From Rhodanobacteraceae bacterium (lineage in GTDB: Bacteria; Pseudomonadota; Gammaproteobacteria; Xanthomonadales; Rhodanobacteraceae), in NCBI GenBank assembly GCA_021325475.1, contig JAJPHA010000026.1, forward strand, positions 19,705 through 83,704: a DNA stretch of 64,000 nt, given 5' to 3'. The notes below the pieces were generated by a model. It was not told the DNA's origin and searched no databases. It saw nothing but the letters and a program-made list of their open reading frames with translations. Positions 10,709 through 18,270 of this stretch are shown here, one piece after another. Each line of letters starts with the position of its first letter. Within the stretch, counting starts at the first letter, position 1. The translations under genes were made by a program, and so were the position numbers.

Positions 10709-10858
10709 TGTCTGCTCCCCATCAATATCCAGGAATCCGTCCGCCCATCGTAGCAGCCTTTCACGGCTCCGGGTGGCGGGTTGGCATTCTAACAAGGCGG
10801 CAGGTACCGAAACGCCGTCGTCTGCACGCCGCCATCACATAACACGCGTATGCTGACT

Positions 10859-10980
10859 GGAGCCTATCTCAAAATCGTCGCGAGCGAGGGCGGATTGCGC
10901 GCCGCCGTAGCGCAGGACCCGGAGTCCGAGCACCGCCGGCGCGTGAGCCGTCGAGCGCAGCAGATTTTGAGACGGGTTCT
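10859..10980. mobile_element. MITE-like element, longer copy
   Basis: The ends are inverted: GGAGCCTATCTCAAAATC (10859-10876) and GATTTTGAGACGGGTTCT (10963-10980). The flanking interior words CGTCGCGAGCGAGG and CGTCGAGCGCAGCA match the element at 62901-62976. This copy is 122 bp and carries about 46 extra central bases. It has no coding capacity. It lies between the divergent CsgG-like and DUF255 genes, 34 bases before the DUF255 start, so it may contribute leader or promoter sequence. Confidence 0.7.
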
Positions 10981-11014
10981 ATCCACCAAACGCGGATTGC
11001 ACTCCAAGGAGAAC

Positions 11015-12814
11015 ATGCCCATGCACGCTTTCGTCCGGCAGGCGCTCGGCGCCGCCTTGCTGCTGGCCGGCACCGTCGCCGCGGCAACGGAATCGACCAA
11101 GGCCGACGGCATCCACTGGCTGCGCTCCGACAGCGAGGCGTTCGCGCAGGCGCGCGCCGAGCATCGCTTCGTCATCCTCTACCTCGAAGCGGTGTGGTGC
11201 CACTGGTGCCACGTCATGGACGAGCGCACCTACGGCGACGCCGAAGTCCGCGCCGAGATCGCCGCGCACTACGTACCGTTGCGCATCGATCAGGATCTGC
11301 GGCCGGATCTCGCCAACCGCTACCGCGACTATGGCTGGCCGGCGACGGTGGTGTTCGCCGCCGACGGCAGCGAGATCGTCAAGCGCCAGGGCTATGTCGA
11401 GCCGCAACGATTCCTGCGGCTGCTCAAGGCGATCGTCGCCGACCCCTCGCCCGAGGCCGCGGACGAGGCCGACGTCGCCCCGTCGCCCGCCGCGGCGAGC
11501 GCGCTCGCGGCCGAGACCCGCGCCGAATTGCGCAAGCGCCACCGCGACACCTACGACGCCAAGCTCGGCGGCCTGACCACCGGCCAGAAGTACCTCGACC
11601 GCGACAGCGTCGAATACGCCATCGCCCAGGCGCTCGCCGGCGACGAGACCGAAGCGGCGATGGCGCGGCACACGCTCGACGCCGCCCGCGCGCTGTTCGA
11701 TCCGGTCTGGGGCGGGGTCTACCAATACTCGACCTACGGCGACTGGCAGCACCCGCACTACGAGAAGCTGGCGACCGTGCAGGCGCAGTACCTGCGCATC
11801 TACGCGCTGGCCGCGGCCGCGTTCCAACGCCCGCAGGATGCCCAGGCGGTGAGCGAGATTCGCCGCTATCTCGACGCGTTCCTGCGCAGTCCGGAGGGCG
11901 TCTACTACGTCAGCCAGGACGCGGATCTGCGGCCCGGCGAGCATGCCACCGCGTACTTCGCGCTGGACGATGCCAAGCGGCGCGCCCAGGGCGTGCCGCG
12001 CGTCGACCACCACGTCTACGCCCTGCAGAACGGCCAAATCATCGAAGCGCTGGCGACCTGGAGCGAGCTCGGCGGCGACGCCGCTGCGCTGGCGCAGGCG
12101 CAGCAGGCGGCGGAGTGGATCCTCGCCCATCGCGCGCTGCCGGGCGGCGGCTTCCGCCACGACGAGACCGATGCGGCCGGGCCGTATCTCGGCGACACGT
12201 TGGCGATGGGACGCGCCTTCCTGGCGCTGTACCGGGCGACGGCCGATCGCGCCTGGCTCGCGCGCGCGAGTGCCGCCGCCGATTTCATCGGCGCGAATTT
12301 CGCCCGCTCGGCGGCCGGCTTCGTCAGCGCGAAGAGCACCGGTCCGATCGCGGCGCAGCCACAGACCGACGAGAACATCTCGCTCGCGCGCTTCGCCAAT
12401 CTGCTCGCGCGCTACGACGGCAAGGCCGAGCACCGTGCGCTCGCCGAGGCGGCGCTGCGCTATCTCGCCGCGCCGAAGGTCGCGCTGGCCGAGATCACCG
12501 AGCCCGGCATCCTGCTCGACGACGACGAAATCCACAGCGATCCGCTGCACCTGACGGTCAGCGGCGGCAAGAGCGATCCCGACGCCGCCAGGCTGTTTTC
12601 CACTTTGCAGCGTTTGCCACAATGGTACAAACGCATCGACTGGTGGGATCGCAGCGAGGGGCCGCTGCCGAATCCCGACGTCAGCTATCCGCCGACCCGC
12701 CGCGCCGCCGCGTTCGTGTGCACCGAGAACCGTTGCTCGCTGCCGATGTACCAGCGCGAGGAGATCCTCGAGTTCCTGAAAAGTTCCCGGGCGAAAACCG
12801 GACGCGACGGTTAA
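11015..12814 (+). CDS. exported DUF255 (thioredoxin-fold / alpha-toroid) protein
   Basis: A 599-residue protein. The start at 11015 has AAGGAG five bases upstream; the open frame before it is only MITE sequence. Residues 1-24 look like a signal peptide (LGAALLLAGTVAAA). A thioredoxin-like DUF255 domain follows with WCHWCHVMDERTY (Cys62 and Cys65 form CxxC) and IDQDLRPDLANRYRDYGWPATVVF. The large C-terminal half is a helical toroid resembling YyaL/SPATA20 proteins, and ends in a Cys pair (CTENRCSLP). Relatives are of unsettled function; a periplasmic thiol role is inference. Most DUF255 proteins are cytoplasmic, so the signal peptide is worth noting. Confidence 0.82.
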   Translation: MPMHAFVRQALGAALLLAGTVAAATESTKADGIHWLRSDSEAFAQARAEHRFVILYLEAVWCHWCHVMDERTYGDAEVRAEIAAHYVPLRIDQDLRPDLANRYRDYGWPATVVFAADGSEIVKRQGYVEPQRFLRLLKAIVADPSPEAADEADVAPSPAAASALAAETRAELRKRHRDTYDAKLGGLTTGQKYLDRDSVEYAIAQALAGDETEAAMARHTLDAARALFDPVWGGVYQYSTYGDWQHPHYEKLATVQAQYLRIYALAAAAFQRPQDAQAVSEIRRYLDAFLRSPEGVYYVSQDADLRPGEHATAYFALDDAKRRAQGVPRVDHHVYALQNGQIIEALATWSELGGDAAALAQAQQAAEWILAHRALPGGGFRHDETDAAGPYLGDTLAMGRAFLALYRATADRAWLARASAAADFIGANFARSAAGFVSAKSTGPIAAQPQTDENISLARFANLLARYDGKAEHRALAEAALRYLAAPKVALAEITEPGILLDDDEIHSDPLHLTVSGGKSDPDAARLFSTLQRLPQWYKRIDWWDRSEGPLPNPDVSYPPTRRAAAFVCTENRCSLPMYQREEILEFLKSSRAKTGRDG

Positions 12815-12896
12815 CTTCGCGGCAACGAGCGATTAACCGGATGCTCATCCGCGCCGCGTATCCTGCGCGCACTTCATCGGATCGCGGAGGTGACCC

Positions 12897-13136
12897 ATGC
12901 GCAGTATGCGGACGCTGGAAACGCGGATGCTCGGTTATGCGATCGAGCGCCTGGACGAATTCGACGACCACGGCCTGCCGCGCTCGGTGCGCTACGAGGT
13001 GCTGTGCCCGCACACCCAGGCGGTGCTCGCGAGCCGCGCCACACTGCGCGAGGCGCGCCGCTTCGTGCTGGTGCACGAGCTCGCCGCGATCAAGCGCGAT
13101 GCCGCGGCGCGTGCGGCCAGGACCCGCGTGGCCTGA
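12897..13136 (+). CDS. small conserved-looking protein of unknown function (79 aa)
   Basis: A 79-residue gene that I do not recognise. It is supported by an excellent ribosome site (GGAGGTGA, 3 bases before the ATG) and by normal codon use. The protein is soluble and rather basic: MRSMRTLETRMLGYAIERLD then a short acidic patch, a single Cys at about 41 (YEVLCPH), and an Ala/Arg-rich helical end. There is no signal peptide or membrane segment. It is 82 bases after the DUF255 gene and convergent with the omega-amidase gene, whose stop is 9 bases away. Confidence 0.65.
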   Translation: MRSMRTLETRMLGYAIERLDEFDDHGLPRSVRYEVLCPHTQAVLASRATLREARRFVLVHELAAIKRDAAARAARTRVA

Positions 13137-13145
13137 AGCGGCCGG

Positions 13146-13955
13146 TCACGTCAACAAGCGGAAGTCGTCGGCGTCCATCCACGCCGGAAAGCGCTGACGG
13201 TGCGCGGCGAGCGCGGCCGCGTCGAGCGCCACGGTGACGACCTGCTCCTGCGCGCCGAGCTCGATGAGCGGCAGACCGAGGAAATCGAGTACGGCGCTGT
13301 CGCCGCTGTAGTAGAGATCGTTGCCGTCGGTGCCGACGCGGTTGAGGCCGGCGCAGTAGCTCAGGTTCTCGATCGCGCGCGCGCGGAGCAGCGTGCGCCA
13401 GGCGTGTGCGCGCGCCGCCGGCCAGTTGGCGACGAACAGGACGAGATCGTAGTCGAAACGTTGCGCCGCGCGGTCATAGCGGTTGCGCAGCCACACCGGA
13501 AACCGCAGGTCGTAGCAGACCTGCGGACAGATGCGCCAGCCGCGCCACTCGACGATCAGGCGTTCGTCGCCGGCCGCGTAGCGCTCGTGTTCGCCGGCGT
13601 AGCGGAACAGGTGCTTCTTGTCGTAGTGCCGGATCGTGCCGGTCGGCATGGCGAACAGCAGGCGGTTGTATACTTTTGCCTCCGCCGCCGCGCCGGCCCG
13701 CAACTGCACGCTGCCGACGATCGCCGCATCCAGTGCGCGCGCCTGCGCGCACAGCCAGGCCACGGTCGCGCCGTCCATGGTCTCGGCCTGGTGGATCGCC
13801 TCGTTGGAGAAGCCGCTGGTGAACGTCTCCGGCAGCAGGACCAGATCGGTGCGTCCCCGCAGCGGCTCGATCAGCGCCGCGTAGTAGTCGCGGTTGCCGG
13901 CCGGATCGTGCCAGCGCGTGGCGCCCTGGACCAGCGAGATTCTCAGAGGCGGCAT
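13146..13955 (-). CDS. omega-amidase, YafV-like nitrilase-superfamily hydrolase
   Basis: A 269-residue carbon-nitrogen hydrolase. The Glu-Lys-Cys triad is visible: Glu43 in LLPETFTSGF, Lys113/114 in HYDKKHLF and Cys147 in CPQVCYDLRFP. YafV-type enzymes hydrolyse the omega-amide of alpha-keto acids left when glutamine or asparagine donates the amino group. Its first 13 bases overlap the end of the aminotransferase gene upstream, so the two are an operon. The pair probably works as a glutamine transaminase / omega-amidase couple, pulling the transamination forward. Confidence 0.9.
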   Translation of the reverse strand: MPPLRISLVQGATRWHDPAGNRDYYAALIEPLRGRTDLVLLPETFTSGFSNEAIHQAETMDGATVAWLCAQARALDAAIVGSVQLRAGAAAEAKVYNRLLFAMPTGTIRHYDKKHLFRYAGEHERYAAGDERLIVEWRGWRICPQVCYDLRFPVWLRNRYDRAAQRFDYDLVLFVANWPAARAHAWRTLLRARAIENLSYCAGLNRVGTDGNDLYYSGDSAVLDFLGLPLIELGAQEQVVTVALDAAALAAHRQRFPAWMDADDFRLLT

Positions 13956-15088
13956 AGGCGCTCCGCGGCGGCGGCGAGGGTGGCGTCGTTCTTGGCGAAG
14001 CACAGGCGCACGAGCCTCGCCTCCGGCGGCGTTTCGTAGAACGCCGACACCGGAATCGCCGCGACCCCGGCCTCGCGCACCAGCCACTCGCAGAAGTTGA
14101 GGTCGTCCTGTGCGCTGATCGCCGAGTAATCGACGAGCTGGAAGTACGCCCCGGCCACCGGCAGCAGTTGGAACCGGGATGGCGCGAGCAGCGCGCGGAA
14201 GCGATCGCGCTTGGCCTGATAGAACGCCGGCAGCTCCAGATAGTGCTGCGGATCGCGCTCCAGCGCCTCGGCGAAGGCCCACTGCGCCGGCTGGAATGTG
14301 CAGAACGTGAGGTACTGGTGCACCTTGCGGAATTCGGCGCTCAGCGGCGGCGGTGCGATGCAGTAGCCCACCTTCCAGCCGGTGCAGTGATAGGTCTTGC
14401 CGAAGGAACTGACCACGAAACTGCGCGCGGCGAGCTCGGCGTGGCGCAGCACGCTCTGGTGGGCACGGCCGTCGAAGATGATGTGCTCGTAGACCTCGTC
14501 GGCCAGCACGAAAGTGTCGCTGCCGCGCAGGATGTCGGCGAGCGTATCGAGATCGCGCGCCTCGAGCACGGCGCCGGACGGATTGTGCGGCGAGTTGAGC
14601 AGCACGAGCCGCGTCTTCGGACTCATCGCGTCCTTGACCCGCTGCCAGTCCACCGAGAAATCCGGCAGCGACAGCGGCACGTGCACGGTGCGGCCGCCGG
14701 CGAGTTCGACCGCCGGCTCGTAGCTGTCGTAGCAGGGATCGAGCACGATCACCTCCTCGCCCGGGCGCACCGTCGCGGCGATCGCCGCGAACAGCGCCTC
14801 GGTGGCGCCGCTGGTCACCGTCACCTCGGTGTCGGGGTTGACCTTGCGGCCGTACAGGCGTTCGGTCTTGAGCGCGATCTGCTCGCGCAGCTTCGGCACC
14901 CCGGTCATCGGCGCGTACTGGTTCTTGCCGGAGTTCATCGCCGCGGCGAGGGCGTCGTGCAGCCATTGCGGGCCGTCGAAATCCGGAAAACCCTGGCCGA
15001 GGTTCACCGCTTTGTGTTCCGTCGCCAACTGCGACATCACGCTGAAGATGGTCGTGCCGACCTTGGGCAACTTGGTGCGGATCTGCAT
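13943..15088 (-). CDS. PLP-dependent aminotransferase, YbdL/methionine (glutamine) transaminase type
   Basis: A 381-residue class I/II aminotransferase. The PLP lysine is Lys231 in SSFGKTYHCTGWKVGY; NSPHNPSG (165-172) and ADEVYEHIIFDG (196-207) are the cofactor-binding segments. The Cys/Trp pattern and the PDFDGPQWLHDA start match YbdL and kynurenine/glutamine transaminases. The start at 15088 excludes a non-homologous upstream extension. It overlaps the omega-amidase gene, which supports a role in methionine salvage or in closing a glutamine-donor transamination. The exact substrate cannot be fixed from sequence. Confidence 0.9.
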   Translation of the reverse strand: MQIRTKLPKVGTTIFSVMSQLATEHKAVNLGQGFPDFDGPQWLHDALAAAMNSGKNQYAPMTGVPKLREQIALKTERLYGRKVNPDTEVTVTSGATEALFAAIAATVRPGEEVIVLDPCYDSYEPAVELAGGRTVHVPLSLPDFSVDWQRVKDAMSPKTRLVLLNSPHNPSGAVLEARDLDTLADILRGSDTFVLADEVYEHIIFDGRAHQSVLRHAELAARSFVVSSFGKTYHCTGWKVGYCIAPPPLSAEFRKVHQYLTFCTFQPAQWAFAEALERDPQHYLELPAFYQAKRDRFRALLAPSRFQLLPVAGAYFQLVDYSAISAQDDLNFCEWLVREAGVAAIPVSAFYETPPEARLVRLCFAKNDATLAAAAERLCRL

Positions 15089-15303
15089 CGCGCCTCGCGA
15101 TTTGGATGGCCAAACGAGCGGCGATGGTAGCACGAACGCGCGCCGCGCCCCGGCACTGCGGCGGCCACGGCGAGCCATCCTGGGCGAACCGACGCGCAGC
15201 GTGCGCATGCGAAGCCGGCGGCGAACACGAAGGCGAAGCGGATGCGGACGCGCGCGCAGCGATGTGCGTGCGACGGCGATTGCTTGCGCTGCGATCGGGG
15301 GTC

Positions 15304-15391
15304 TGCCCGGAGCCGGACTCGAACCGGCACGGACCGGTCAGGGTCCGGCGGATTTTAAGTCCGCTGCGTCTACCGATTTCGCCACCCGGGC
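15304..15391 (-). tRNA. leuZ: tRNA-Leu (UAA)
   Basis: An 88-base cloverleaf on the minus strand. The 5' acceptor GCCCGGG pairs with TCCGGGC, and the discriminator is A. The anticodon arm GCGGA-CTTAAAA-TCCGC gives anticodon TAA. A long variable arm, typical of leucine tRNA, and GGTTCGAGTCC in the T-arm are present. CCA is not encoded. It is the third gene of a Gly-Cys-Leu tRNA set after pgsA, as in the E. coli glyW-cysT-leuZ order. Confidence 0.97.
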
Positions 15392-15487
15392 ACCGGCGCG
15401 TGCGGCCGGCGCGGCCGCGAGGCGATTCTAGCGCTCACCGGGGAATGCATAAACCCGGGCGTGAGGAGCCGCCTGCGGGTCGGCGAA

Positions 15488-15561
15488 TGGAGGCCAGGGT
15501 CGGAATCGAACCGGCGTACACGGCTTTGCAGGCCGCTGCATGACCACTCTGCCACCTGGCC
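15488..15561 (-). tRNA. cysT: tRNA-Cys (GCA)
   Basis: A 74-base gene on the minus strand. Acceptor GGCCAGG pairs with CCTGGCC, discriminator T, and CCA is encoded. The anticodon arm GCGGC-CTGCAAA-GCCGT gives GCA. It lies between tRNA-Gly and tRNA-Leu downstream of pgsA. Confidence 0.97.
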
Positions 15562-15607
15562 ATTCGTTGTCCGCGCGCGGGCGCTCAGCATAGCCGCCGC
15601 GCCCCGG

Positions 15608-15640
15608 AAAAACAAAACCTCGGATGGCCCGAGGTTTTGT
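15608..15640 (-). terminator. intrinsic-terminator-like hairpin between tRNA-Gly and tRNA-Cys
   Basis: A perfect 12-bp stem ACAAAACCTCGG / CCGAGGTTTTGT (15612-15623 and 15629-15640, 5-base loop). On the minus strand it runs into TTTTGTTTTTCC. It sits after tRNA-Gly and before tRNA-Cys, so it should separate tRNA-Gly from the next two tRNAs. Confidence 0.75.
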
Positions 15641-15701
15641 CGATGGCGGTGCGATCCATCTGGTCGCTCGCCTGCGCGCTCCTCGCGGAGCGCGCGAATG
15701 C

Positions 15702-15777
<76 letters not shown>

Positions 15778-15822
15778 GTGGGAAGGCGAATTATACGGGT
15801 TGTGCGGCGTCTGGCAACCCTG

Positions 15823-16386
15823 TCAGACGCGATGGCCGCGCAGCACCGGCCAGGCGGCACGGACGTACACCAAGCCCGACCAGATGGTGAGCGCAGCGGC
15901 GAGTCCGAGCAGCACTTCGCCGAGATGGAACAGGCCGAGGCCGTCGAGATCCTTCTGGTACAGCAGCACCACCAGGGCGACGAGCTGGGCGATGGTCTTG
16001 ACCTTGCCGATGCCGGCCACGCGCACGCGCGTGCGCTCGCCGACCATCGCCATCCATTCGCGCAGCGCCGAGATCGTGATCTCGCGGCCGACGATGACGG
16101 CCGAGATCACCGCCAGCGGTATGGTCGGGTTGTCCTGCACCAGCAGGAACAGGGTGACGGCCACCATCAATTTGTCGGCGACCGGATCGAGGAAGGCGCC
16201 GAACGCGCTGGTCAGGCCGAACCGGCGCGCGATCCAGCCGTCGAGCCAGTCGGTCAGCGCCGCAGCGACGAAGATCGCCGAGGCGGCGATGTTCGCGCCG
16301 TGAAACGGCGCGTAGAACACGACCACCATGATCGGCAGCAGGGCGATGCGGAACAGGGTCAGCGCGGTCGGTAGCGTCAGGCGCAT
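15823..16386 (-). CDS. pgsA: CDP-diacylglycerol-glycerol-3-phosphate 3-phosphatidyltransferase
   Basis: A 187-residue inner-membrane enzyme making phosphatidylglycerol phosphate, the committed step to phosphatidylglycerol and cardiolipin. The CDP-alcohol phosphatidyltransferase signature is complete: Asp46-x2-Asp49-Gly-x2-Ala-Arg54, then Gly63-x3-Asp67-x3-Asp71. Several hydrophobic helices surround it. It follows uvrC with a 45-base gap and leads into tRNA-Gly. Confidence 0.96.
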   Translation of the reverse strand: MRLTLPTALTLFRIALLPIMVVVFYAPFHGANIAASAIFVAAALTDWLDGWIARRFGLTSAFGAFLDPVADKLMVAVTLFLLVQDNPTIPLAVISAVIVGREITISALREWMAMVGERTRVRVAGIGKVKTIAQLVALVVLLYQKDLDGLGLFHLGEVLLGLAAALTIWSGLVYVRAAWPVLRGHRV

Positions 16387-16431
16387 GGCGCGAGGGAGCC
16401 GTCGGAACCCGGCAAGTGTGGCACGCCCGGT

Positions 16432-18270
16432 TCAGCCATGGAACGCGCCGTAGATGCGCGCGGCGAGTTCGCGACTGACGCCCTTGACCTCGGCCAATTC
16501 CTCGATGCCGGCCGCGGCCACGCCGGCGAGGCCGCCGAAGTGCTTGAGCAGCGCCGCGCGCCGCTTGCCGCCGATGCCGGCGATCTCCTCCAGCGGACTC
16601 CTCTCGCGCGCCTTCTCGCGGCGTTGGCGGTGGCCGGTGATGGCGAAGCGATGCGCCTCGTCGCGCACGCTCTGGATCAGATGCAGCGCCGGCGATTCCG
16701 GCCCCGGCCACAGGGTCCGGCCGTCATCGCCGCGGATCAGGGTCTCGTGCCCGGCGCGACGCTCGGCGCCTTTCGCCACGCCAACCACCAGCACGCCGGC
16801 GATGCCGAGATCGGCCAGCACCTCGAGCGCCTGCGCCACCTGCCCCTTGCCGCCGTCGATCAGCAGCACGTCCGGCAGCGCGCCCTCGCCCGCCTGCACG
16901 CGTTTGTAGCGCCGCAGGAGCGCCTCGCGCATCGCGCCGTAGTCGTCGCCGGGCGCGACGCCGGCGATGTTGAAGCGACGGTATTGCGATTTTTCCGGTC
17001 CGTCCGGCCCGTACACCACGCAGGCGGCGACGGTCGCTTCGCCGAGCGTGTGGCTGATGTCGAAGCATTCCAGCCGCCGCGGCGTCTCGTCGAGTTCGAG
17101 CAACTCGCGCAGCGCCTCGAAGCGTTCGCGCGCGGTCTGGTTGCTCGCCAGACGCGCGGCGAGCGCGGCGCGCGCGTTCTTGCGCGCCAGTTCGACGAAG
17201 CGCGCACGCTCGGCGCGCACCTGCACCTTGATCTCGACCGCATGGCCGGCCTGCGTCGTCAGCATCTGCGCCAGCGCGGCCGCGTCGTCCGGCGCGTCGC
17301 TGACGATGAGTTCGGGCGGCACCGGCTTGTCGAGGTAATACTGCGCGATGAACGACGCCAGCAGCGCGCCGGGGGTCGCTTCCGTCGGCAGACGCGGGAA
17401 GAAGTCGCGCGAACCCAGACTGATGCCGTTGCGGAAATACAGCACCGCCACGCAGGCGAGTCCGGCCTCGAGATGACACGCCAGCACGTCGAGGTCCGCG
17501 CTCGCACCCTGCACGTAGTTCTGCGCCTGCAGGCGCTTGAGCGTGGCGATCTGATCGCGCAGCCGCGCCGCCTGCTCGAATTCCAGCGCCGCACTGGCCC
17601 GTTCCATCGCCGCGCCGAGTTCGTCGATCACGGCGCTGCTGCGGCCGTGCAGGAACATCGCCGCGTGACGCACGCTTTCCCGGTATTCCTCCGGCGTGAC
17701 GAGGCCCACGCACGGCGCGCTGCATCGCCCGATCTGGTATTGCAGGCACGGGCGCGAGCGATTGCGGAAGTAGCTGTCCTCGCACTGGCGCACGCGAAAC
17801 AGCTTCTGCATCAGATCGAGACTCTCGCGCACCGCCCAGGCGCTGGGATACGGGCCGAAGTATTCGCCCTTGGCGGTCCTGGCGCCGCGATGGAACGCCA
17901 TGCGCGGAAAATCCTCGCCGGCCGAAAGATAGATGTAGGGATAGCTCTTGTCGTCGCGCAGCAGGATGTTGTAGCGCGGTTTGAGGTGCTTGATGAGCTG
18001 CGCCTCGAGCAGCAGCGCCTCGGCCTCGGTGCGAGTGAGCGTGACCTCGATGCGCGCGATCTGCGCCACCATCGCGGCGATGCGCGGCTCCATGCGCGGC
18101 TTGAGGAAATAGCTGCCGACGCGCTTCTTCAGATTGCCGGCCTTGCCGACGTAGAGCGGCTCGCCGTTCGCCGCCAGCATCCGGTACACCCCGGGCGAGG
18201 TGGTCAGGGTACGGACGAACTCCTTGCCGTCGAACGCCGGAGGGCTCGCTGCGGATCGCGATGCGGCCAT
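16432..18270 (-). CDS. uvrC: excinuclease ABC subunit C
   Basis: A 612-residue nucleotide-excision-repair nuclease of normal length. The GIY-YIG domain for the 3' incision begins GVYRMLAANGEPLYVGKAGNLKKRVGSYF. The Cys-rich middle (CLQYQIGRCSAPCVGL) is present, then the UVR motif that binds UvrB (about 200-240), the RNase H-like 5'-incision domain (ECFDISHTLGEATVAACVVYG, LLIDGGKGQ) and C-terminal helix-hairpin-helix motifs (LEEIAGIGGKRRAALLKHFGG). The upstream gene stops in the base next to its ATG. Confidence 0.97.
   Translation of the reverse strand: MAASRSAASPPAFDGKEFVRTLTTSPGVYRMLAANGEPLYVGKAGNLKKRVGSYFLKPRMEPRIAAMVAQIARIEVTLTRTEAEALLLEAQLIKHLKPRYNILLRDDKSYPYIYLSAGEDFPRMAFHRGARTAKGEYFGPYPSAWAVRESLDLMQKLFRVRQCEDSYFRNRSRPCLQYQIGRCSAPCVGLVTPEEYRESVRHAAMFLHGRSSAVIDELGAAMERASAALEFEQAARLRDQIATLKRLQAQNYVQGASADLDVLACHLEAGLACVAVLYFRNGISLGSRDFFPRLPTEATPGALLASFIAQYYLDKPVPPELIVSDAPDDAAALAQMLTTQAGHAVEIKVQVRAERARFVELARKNARAALAARLASNQTARERFEALRELLELDETPRRLECFDISHTLGEATVAACVVYGPDGPEKSQYRRFNIAGVAPGDDYGAMREALLRRYKRVQAGEGALPDVLLIDGGKGQVAQALEVLADLGIAGVLVVGVAKGAERRAGHETLIRGDDGRTLWPGPESPALHLIQSVRDEAHRFAITGHRQRREKARERSPLEEIAGIGGKRRAALLKHFGGLAGVAAAGIEELAEVKGVSRELAARIYGAFHG

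Noticed and set aside
10850..11014. In-frame upstream extension of the DUF255 gene
   Set aside because: The extra codons are read through the MITE-like element and hide the signal peptide; the ATG at 11015 has a perfect ribosome site.
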